Assembly (NCBI GenBank): GCA_009760855.2
Contig: WPIO01000003.1
Span: forward strand, 8,206,001 to 8,270,000
Length of the DNA stretch: 64,000 nt
From: Cristatella mucedo
Taxonomy: Eukaryota; Bryozoa; Phylactolaemata; Cristatellidae
Direction: 5' to 3'
Part shown: positions 57,244 through 64,000 of the stretch, piece after piece
Numbering within the stretch: the stretch's first letter is position 1
Layout of the letters: the number at the start of each line of letters is the position of its first letter
Translations under genes and position numbers: made by a program
The notes under the pieces: model-generated
The model's database searches: none
Told to the model about the DNA's origin: nothing
Seen by the model: only the letters and a program-made list of their open reading frames with translations

Positions 57244-59151
57244 ATGACGACCTCGTCGTTCTACAAGCGCTTCATTAACGCGGCCGTCGACGCCGACTCG
57301 GACGCTGTCCTCGACCTCGTGAATGCCTCGCGGCGCAGCGTCGACGACGCAGGACCGGCGGGAGTGACGGCGCTCATGTGGGCGGCGCGAGCCGACGACG
57401 CCGAGCTCGTTCGCGCCCTGCTCGCCGCCGGAGCGAGTGCCGAGCGACGCGACGACGCCGGCAGAACGGCGCTGCTGTGGGCGGCTCGGTCCGGCGCCGA
57501 GCGCGCAATAGCCGAGCTGCTGCGCAACGGCGGCGGCGCAGCCTCGGTAGACGACGCCGACGAGCTCGGCTGGACGGCGCTCGTCTGGGCCGTGATCGGA
57601 GGCCACGCCGGCGCCGTGGCGCAGCTTCTCGAGGCGGGCGCCGACCTGGCCGGCTGGCACGGCTGCCGCTGCGCTCCGCTGCCCGCGTCGGCGCGCGACG
57701 GCCGCCTCGACCTCGTGCAGACGCTGCTGAGCGCCGGCTGCGACGTCAACCAGGCCGACGGCGGCGGCAGCACGGCTCTGGCCTGCGCCGCCTACTGCGG
57801 CCACGCGCCGCTCTTGCGGCTGCTGCTGGCGCGGCCCGGCGTCGAGGTGGACAGCTGCGACAGCAACGGCGACACGCCGCTGCTGCTCGCCGCATTCGGC
57901 GGCCGCGCGGAGCTGGCCGCGGCGCTGCTGGCCAGCGGCGCGGACGTCAATCACGCCGACGCAGATGGCTGCACGGTGCTGTGCTGGGCTTGCCGCACTG
58001 GCAACGTCGACCTGGTCGACGTCGTGCTGCGCTGGCGGCCCGGCGTCGAGGCGCGCGATCGCTGGGGCCGCACGGCGCTCATTTGGGCCGCCGAGGACGG
58101 CTACGCCGACGTCGTCGATCGGCTGCTGCGAGTCGGCGGCGCCGAGCCGTATTCGCGAGACGGCCTGGGCAACACGGCGCTCCATCTGGCGGCCGATGGC
58201 GGCACGCTGCTGCGCCTGCTTCGCGCGCCCGGCCGTCACCCGCGGCCCGCCGATGTCGCCAACTCGAGCGGCGAGACGTGGACGGCGCTCGCCGAGCGAC
58301 GCGGCTCGCTGAGCGCCGAGTGCGTGGCGGCGCTCGAGGAGGCCACAGGCGAGTACTACGTCAGCGCCGCCAACGTCGGTCGCGCGCTCGTCGTCTGCGT
58401 CGACGCCGGAAGCGGCGGCGGCGGCGCTACGTTGACTCATCCGGCGCCGCCGGCCAGCGGTTTCGCGGCCGAGCAGCCACGCCGCGGCGACGGCGGCGGA
58501 TGCGCGGAGGAGGGCTTGACGACGGCCGGCCTGCTGCGCATGGCCCTCGAGCGACTCGGCTACCGCGTGGACGTGTGCCGCAACCCGACCGCGCGACAGA
58601 TAGATGACTGCGTCGTCCGCTTCGCCCGGAAGAGCCAGGGTCACGGCTCAACCGCGCTCGCCTGCTTCCTGACCCCGTCGGACGAGTCGCAGACGGTGCT
58701 GCTGGGCGCAGATGGCGCGGCGCTGCCCGTGTCTGGCGTCGCGTCAGCCTTCGCAGACGCGTCGTGCAATCCGACCTTGTGCGGCCGTCCGAAGCTTCTC
58801 TTGTTCCATTCCGTCGAGAAGCGCGCCCTGCCGGCTCCCGCGTGCCCATCCGGTTTCAGGGAGTCGGCCGCGCAAGCCTGGCACTTGCTCATGACCTTCT
58901 CTGCCGAGCCGCGCGACGGCGGCGCTCAGGACTCGTATCCGGCCGTGCTCGCGGCGGAGATCGCGTCTTGTTGCGGCGAGTTCGAGGCTAACAGCCTCCT
59001 GACCTCGGTCAAGGCCAAGCTGGCGGGGAGTGGCGACGGCGTGGCCGCCGCCGCGGTGGAGACAAGAAGCACCCTGAACAAGCTGCTCATCCTCTCAAAA
59101 CCCGAGGATGTCGCAGCAGCAGTCGTACCGATGGACGTGATCGAGGTCTGA
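57244..59151 (+). CDS. Ankyrin-repeat protein with a C-terminal inactive caspase-like domain
   Basis: A 635-residue uninterrupted frame from the Met at 57244 (open upstream to 57001, but a CCATCCGCAG 3' splice-like site at about 57210 and the weak upstream composition favour this start). Residues about 40-340 hold roughly nine ankyrin repeats with TALMWAARADDAELVRALL, GRTALLWAARSG, GDTPLLLAAFGGRAELAAAL and GRTALIWAAEDGYADVVDRL. Residues about 371-600 follow the caspase fold: YYVSAANVGRALVVCVDAGS (first strand), LGYRVDVCRNPTARQIDDCV, ACFLTPSDE at the SHG position, CGRPKLLLFHSVEK at the KPKxFxxQACRG position, and a p10-like SYPAVLAAEIASCC..LLTSVKAKLAG. The catalytic His is absent (TPS for SHG) and the Cys is replaced (HSVEK for QACRG), so it should not cleave. 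Codon use is very GC-rich, producing long shadow frames on both strands. A regulatory or decoy role in death or immune signalling is inference. Confidence 0.88.
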   Translation: MTTSSFYKRFINAAVDADSDAVLDLVNASRRSVDDAGPAGVTALMWAARADDAELVRALLAAGASAERRDDAGRTALLWAARSGAERAIAELLRNGGGAASVDDADELGWTALVWAVIGGHAGAVAQLLEAGADLAGWHGCRCAPLPASARDGRLDLVQTLLSAGCDVNQADGGGSTALACAAYCGHAPLLRLLLARPGVEVDSCDSNGDTPLLLAAFGGRAELAAALLASGADVNHADADGCTVLCWACRTGNVDLVDVVLRWRPGVEARDRWGRTALIWAAEDGYADVVDRLLRVGGAEPYSRDGLGNTALHLAADGGTLLRLLRAPGRHPRPADVANSSGETWTALAERRGSLSAECVAALEEATGEYYVSAANVGRALVVCVDAGSGGGGATLTHPAPPASGFAAEQPRRGDGGGCAEEGLTTAGLLRMALERLGYRVDVCRNPTARQIDDCVVRFARKSQGHGSTALACFLTPSDESQTVLLGADGAALPVSGVASAFADASCNPTLCGRPKLLLFHSVEKRALPAPACPSGFRESAAQAWHLLMTFSAEPRDGGAQDSYPAVLAAEIASCCGEFEANSLLTSVKAKLAGSGDGVAAAAVETRSTLNKLLILSKPEDVAAAVVPMDVIEV

Positions 59152-59204
59152 GACTGTGTCAGAACAACAATCTAACATCGCGCCAAGGATTGCGCACGCG
59201 ATTG

Positions 59205-59490
59205 CCGAAATGTAATGTATCTCCGTCAGTAACTCCACAAAGTCATAAAGACTACGTAAGTGTTACGCTGGAGAGTTTTGTAAAATAGCGCACTCACAGC
59301 CTTAGCGGCTTTCGGTACGCATTCGGTAGCCAACAGACTTCGTCTCACGCAACAAAGAGAAAATGGGAAGCATAGCAGTGTCAGGAGAGCAGTTGAGGTA
59401 GTGAGTAGCATAGAAGTAGCAGTTCAGGACCGCTGAAAAAGATGTGCCATAGTCGGCAGTAGGAGAGTAGTTGTCGTTGCGTAAGAAATG
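59205..59490 (-). mobile_element. LINE B 3'-end fragment
   Basis: Antisense copy starting at the tail GTAATGTATCTCCGTCAGTA only about 60 bp after the stop codon of the ankyrin-pseudocaspase gene; the minus strand reads the SLCC/RSLLATEC shadow of the family 3' end. Confidence 0.87.
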
Positions 59491-60185
59491 TGTTACTTAG
59501 CTATGAAAGAGATGCAAAGTAAAAGCAAGACTTTTGGGAAGAAATGTTGAGACTTGCATGAGCAATACGTTTTCTCTTTTAAATTAAATAAACATCTCGG
59601 ATAGTAGGAAAACACTCCAGAGGGACAATTCATTCGATTTCGCGGTCAATCACTAATGCGTCCTTCACTTTTTGAGATTGCTATGATTGCCGGAATTCCA
59701 GAGCTTAGACATATCTACACCGACAACCGCTATCCACACGTGCTTCCGGCAATAGCGCTGCCGTATTTAGTCCTGTATATATCCAATTCTAACCGCCATG
59801 GTAGTGCCGTTGGATGACGTGCTTGTGGTTAGCCGGACCTTATCGGACTTTGTTTCACGGCTTACATATAAGCTTCTGGCTGTTACAGTCTATATCACAT
59901 TGCAGAAATTAAATGTACACATTGCAATTATAAGTTTATGATAGGACAAAATAAAATGGAATTCATTTGTGCATTGCCTTAAGAAAAACTAATCTCATTC
60001 CCGGAGCTTTAACTATGACGTAGGGCTCGAACCCATGAGCTTGGTCGTTTGAGGAGGAACAAACGGCTATGTCTACGGGCAGCTACGCGGTGTAATGGAA
60101 AGAACTAGCCCCTAAATCAGAGTCAATCCGAATCTCATATTTGCCACGTCCTAATGGCAGCCTCTTAGCTTGAGCAGGTAGTGAA
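59491..60185. other. No gene recognised; possible 3' polyadenylation signal
   Basis: AT-rich. AATAAA at about 59587 is the first clear plus-strand signal downstream of the ankyrin-pseudocaspase gene, which would place the LINE B fragment inside its 3' UTR. Confidence 0.35.
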
Positions 60186-60187
60186 CG

Positions 60188-60345
60188 GTTAGCTGATTTA
60201 AAAGCCTCATTTGCATTGCTGCAGAAGAGCCTTAATGGCTACCGCCGCCGCTTGCAGAGGGCAATAAAGGATCGCCCGCTGCAGGATCCGAACCCACAAC
60301 ATGTGTCATGACGAGCGAGCACCTTACCCCTGGGCTACAGCCCCA
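60188..60345 (-). repeat. tRNA-derived SINE
   Basis: Antisense copy: TTAGCTGATTTAAAAGCCTC tail, CGCCGCTTGCAGAGGGCAAT body, GGATCCGAACCC B-box inverse and head GAGCACCTTACCCCTGGGCT. Confidence 0.85.
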
Positions 60346-60794
60346 GTGGGGTAGCAGCAGAGACAGCATCAGAGCAACTCCTTGCTTGTAGCCTTTTCTG
60401 ATGCAGTCTGATGCCCGCAGCAACCGGAAGTAGATACCAGTGGCCCTGGGTTTTGGTTTCTATTGCAGGTAAAAAGCATCACGACCCCGATCGTTACAGC
60501 GTACATAAAATATTGTTGGTAACGCAGACCTTTCATGGCTGGACCGTGCAACCATTAGACCTACCTGTAGCTGACATCCAATAGAGGATGCCTCTAGCAG
60601 TACTACACAGTCGCGACAGCCACGGGTGCTCGGACGGTGCTACAAAATAATATCCTTCGAAAATGTATTCAAGTCGGTATCCCGAAATGCTTTGGATTCT
60701 GCTAAAACATGATTATTTGCATTTTTTACACCTAATCAGCAAACCAAAAATGGCATCATGTAGAATTTACCATAAATATTGCTAACTCACGTGA

Positions 60795-60969
60795 ATTCTT
60801 TGTTATAGTCAAATTTGCTTGGTCGGCAGTGCATAAAACGCTGAAATATTTGAGGTTTATCGTGATCCCCAGGATGAGTGGATTTTTCGAGCCTACTAGC
60901 GTGTACCCATGAACAAATAATGGGAAATTCAGTGCGAGAATAAGGACCGTGCTTATAAGCGTATGACTG
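60795..60969 (-). other. Candidate coding exon of an unknown gene
   Basis: Minus strand from a possible acceptor ATTGACGCAG near 60970 to a strong donor (CAC then GTGAGTTAG) at about 60794. The open frame reads YKHGPYSRTEFPIICSWVHA, then STHPGDHDKPQIFQRFMHCR and PSKFDYNKEF. Amino-acid composition looks coding and the donor is strong, but I do not recognise the family and find no partner exon. Confidence 0.35.
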
Positions 60970-60975
60970 CGTCAA

Positions 60976-61364
60976 TGCTCAGCCTCAATAATTCACCTAC
61001 CAGAAGACCGTAGCGAAGACTGACTGTTGCAGTCAGGCTTTTAATTTTTATCGGCTCCACTGAGATAATCTTCATAGAGTTTACTTGCAAAATTATAACA
61101 ATATTAGAAAGCCTGCAACTCGCAATTTTAAATCTAAATGCACAATTTAATGTTCAATTTCAACCATGAGAGTGAAGGTTACAGTTATATATGCAAATTA
61201 TAAAATTATTTCCATCGATACTTTGGATGACACTCATCTTAGCTGTATCATTGTAAGACTAATAAAAGTATTGCAAGGACATAGCGTAAGAGTAACGTCA
61301 GCAATTTATGTTTAAGGGACCCTGCCACTCACATTCAAAGTTATAATTGTTGATATTGTTACAA
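60976..61364. other. No gene recognised
   Basis: AT-rich sequence with no exon or repeat match. Confidence 0.5.
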
Positions 61365-61490
61365 ACGCAGAAAGCCTTAGCGGCTGTCACTGCCGCTTGC
61401 AGTTGGCGATACATGATCGCCCGCTGCAAGACTCGAACCCACGACCCCGGGTTGTGAAGAGCGAGCGCCTTACTGGTGGGCTGAAATCTT
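61365..61490 (-). repeat. tRNA-derived SINE, tail missing
   Basis: Antisense: GCGGCTGTCACTGCCGCTTG body, GACTCGAACCCACGACCCCG B-box region and head GAGCGCCTTACTGGTGGGCT. Confidence 0.8.
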
Positions 61491-61744
61491 GCCCTCTCAG
61501 TCAATTATCAAAACCAAGCGGTCACTTGACGAGGGCAAGATTGCAGGCGCTCAACTGTTTCCCTGCTGTATCGTCGACTTAAATAGCAGAATCGCCGATT
61601 CCGAATAGATATCTAGATATTTCAGGATTAGGCTTCGATGATCGACGCTGATCAGGTAGTTGACGGACATAACTCTGGGTTTTCGTTTTCCAGGCATGGC
61701 TAAAGATTAAGAAGGCTCGTGGCCTCGAAACGTAACTCGATATA

Positions 61745-62240
61745 GCCGCAAGATTAAGCGAGTGTTACGCTGGAGAGATCTCTACCGCGAACTCGGAGCC
61801 TAGTCCGCTGTCGGTGAACGTACGGTAGCAATTAGACTTAATCTCAGGCGACGAGTAAAAAGCGAGAAACGTATCTGAGTCAGAACGCTAGTCACGGATG
61901 TAATCAGAATACGAGCAGTAGCTCATTATTATCGCTGTACAATATATGCCGGAGTTGGCTGCATGAGAGCAGATGTGCCGAAGCCAGACAATCGTGGCAG
62001 AGAGCTGTAGAACATTCGGGAAAAAAAGCCTCTACGCGCTAACAGTGTGCAAGTGATAGAGGATGCCGAATGTATTGCTTAGGATAGACCGGAAGACGCG
62101 ATGCGGCTGAAACTTGGAGGACGTAAATGAGGATGCCAATGGCTTGAAAACAGCGCCTTGAATTAGTAAGGCTTCGACTAACAGTGCCGTGGCAAGGCTC
62201 GCAATCTCCATCTGAGGGCATGGAGGATGAGTACAATGGG
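61745..62240 (-). mobile_element. Diverged LINE B-related 3' fragment
   Basis: The plus-strand series GTTACGCTGGAGAG, CGCGAACTCGGAGCCTAGTC, GGTAGCAATTAGACTTAATC and GAGTAAAAAGCGAGAAACG parallels the LINE B antisense 3' end block by block but with many substitutions, so it is an older copy or a sister family. The minus-strand reading continues to about 62240. Confidence 0.6.
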
Positions 62241-62859
62241 ATCTAAGCGTGACGAACTCTTTTTTACCCGTCTTAATTTAGTTACTGCATCACCTGCGGA
62301 AACCCGATGAGGCAACAAGCTTTCCATTTCGTTGTGAAACAAGGGCCACTTAACAGCCGACACCGTCATCGTAGGAATGAGACCGTCAACTTGTTCAGTA
62401 AATAATCCACATGTCCCTTAAACTTAAAATGACAACGGAAGAACCTAGATCCCGAAGTAAATCGTAATCTTCCGTCTCGTAGCGTGTGAGCATATGAACG
62501 GATGAACGGATAGATTCTGGCTTATTCAAGATATGCGTATCCGTCGCCTTTAGTCAGATACCGTATCTATGGTTTTCTCGGTGCATTTTCTAGGATTGTC
62601 AGTGAACAAAAATATACCACTAGCAATATTACTGCTTTAATGTGCTGGTTTTCGCGGTCGCTGCAGTCTAAATAGTGAAATAAATCATTCCTCCCCGCGC
62701 TAGAGAGCAGCCTCGGGCGACTTCGAGCACGATTTGGACCTTGACATGACTTCTTCGTGATACATTCGGGTATTCCGCTGATATCTTCTCTGCGACTGTT
62801 CATGATCTGTCCTCGGACACGCTACCCAAAACAGGACCTGATTTAGCACAAGGCGTGAT

Positions 62860-64000
62860 GTGCCATCAGTAAATACTCACATGGCGGGCCTTCTTCGGCG
62901 GGTGAGAAAGAACCTCCGTACATCCTGCGTTTGCTATATCAACCGCTCGGTTATCAAACCGTTTAAAGTGCTGATCAACACACGCTGCGGTAGTAGCTTA
63001 CTCGTTGTGCCTCAGCATGTCATGAAAAGTCGACCGTCGGCAGTTACTAAGGTTCTGTTTCAATTCGTAGGCCCAGCGTATGCCTGGCCGGCTGAATGCC
63101 ACCTAGCATGCAAGCCACGCAGTTATCGGCGGTGCAGTTGTCGGACAGCCTCTTAAATTTCGCCTGTTAAATGCCCGCTCACTAAAAACCACGGGGTTAC
63201 TTATTCGCCATCGGGCTGTCAAGGAGAAACTAGATGCATTTCTGCTGCTGACCGAAATGTGGATGGCGGGCGGTGGTGGATGTGTATCTGAGACCACCCA
63301 TAAGGGATATCATTCTTTCAGTCCAAGCGGTCTGGTAATGTGGGTGGCAGGGTTGTCATTGTTGTTCGTGAATCGGTTGTCTATAAGACATGCGGTTTTT
63401 CGCTCGGGCCGTCGTGTGTATCTATTGCGATCAGGTCCTCATCACAGACCATGCCTCCCACTGATGTGATCTACCGACCTCCTTCTGGCTGCCTAACCTT
63501 GTTAATGGATGAGTTTTCGGCGTTCCTCACCAAAATATTTGTGTGACAGGCCGTTACTAATTGCTGAATACTTCAACATTCACGTTGAAAACCTAGGCAA
63601 CAGCTAAGGTCTTTATTTCTTGACTGTCTGGAGAACTTTGGTTTGGTCCCACGCGTTAATTATGCCACTCACGTGGATGGCTCTATCCTAGACCTCCTCG
63701 TCACTAAGGAACGTCTGACCTTGTTCTTTGCCCTCTGACCCTCACGGATCGTTGCTGACGTCCCCCGACACCCCTCACCCCACCTACCTGTCAAGAGCAA
63801 TGCGCTCAAGCTCACTTGCTAACAGCAATCCAAGCTGAAAAAGCAATCCATTTCCAAATGCCGCCATCTTTCGAGCCTGCCGAGGCTAGCAGCGGCTGCA
63901 TCATCGTCCTTTTTAAGCGAATCGCTGCCGCCGCCGATGCGAATTCGGCGCATCCGAGCGCTATCACGCAGTCAGCTTACGAAGTTAGTTTCTCGAAATA
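62860..64000 (+). mobile_element. 5' half of a LINE: endonuclease domain, runs off the window
   Basis: Sense fragments of an apurinic-like endonuclease of CR1/L2 type: FRLLNARSLKTTGLLIRHRA and KLDAFLLLTEMW (63160-63260), GYHSFSPSGL, then shifted VIYRPPSGCLTLLMDEF (63458-63540), AEYFNIHVENLGN and THVDGSILDLLVTKERLTL (to about 63720). Several frameshifts and stops break it. The reverse transcriptase would lie beyond position 64000. Which of the two LINE families it belongs to cannot be told here. Confidence 0.8.

Noticed and set aside
57378-58607. A 409-codon plus-strand frame overlapping the ankyrin gene
   Set aside because: Arg/Ala-rich shifted frame of the same GC-rich sequence, without domain content.
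56794-58644. A 616-codon open frame on the minus strand opposite the ankyrin-pseudocaspase gene
   Set aside because: It is Ala/Arg/Val-rich and mirrors the plus-strand ankyrin codons; GC-ending codon bias removes stops from the opposite strand. No domain is visible.

Overview
The window looks like an invertebrate animal genome. It has spliceosomal introns with GT/AG borders, orthologues of two conserved nuclear genes, a metazoan-type caspase-like fold, and dense non-LTR retrotransposons and tRNA-derived SINEs. The phylum cannot be fixed from the sequence. Most bases are repeats or long introns. Real coding exons are short, except for one GC-rich, apparently intronless gene near 57-59 kb. There are no genuine tRNA or rRNA genes and no bacterial features.

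Layout. From 1 to 12.4 kb on the minus strand lies a ten-exon (3' incomplete) orthologue of PRC1/MAP65/Ase1, the antiparallel microtubule bundler of the spindle midzone; its introns hold LINE, Tc1/mariner and tandem-repeat debris. A decayed Tigger/pogo transposon follows at 13.1-15.4 kb. At 17.5-20.7 kb an EGF-like gene fragment lies on the minus strand, and part of one exon is duplicated in inverted orientation. A long degenerate L2/CR1-type LINE (called LINE A here) spans 20.8-23.3 kb. An unrecognised three-exon gene with a long GCC repeat in one intron is at 23.7-25.2 kb. From 25 to 32.8 kb there are repeats, including a SPIN-like hAT miniature element and a Mutator-like transposase fragment.

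From 32.9 to 43.9 kb on the minus strand lies a complete five-exon NOP16 (ribosome biogenesis) gene whose introns are swollen by LINEs and SINEs. From 45 to 56 kb come more LINEs, a captured piece of the caspase-like gene, two CpG-rich islands and minisatellites. At 57.2-59.2 kb on the plus strand is the most interesting gene: about nine ankyrin repeats followed by a caspase-fold domain whose catalytic His and Cys are both replaced, i.e. an ankyrin-pseudocaspase. The right end holds SINEs, a LINE fragment and the 5' endonuclease half of a LINE that runs off the window.

The host genes do not form an operon or obvious pathway. PRC1 and NOP16 are housekeeping genes, and the ankyrin-pseudocaspase is a candidate regulator of cell death or innate immunity by domain logic only. 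Three repeat families recur and explain most of the remaining sequence: LINE A (tail of ATT repeats), LINE B (tail of ATTACATTACAT type) and one tRNA-derived SINE family with a conserved TTAAATCAGC tail.
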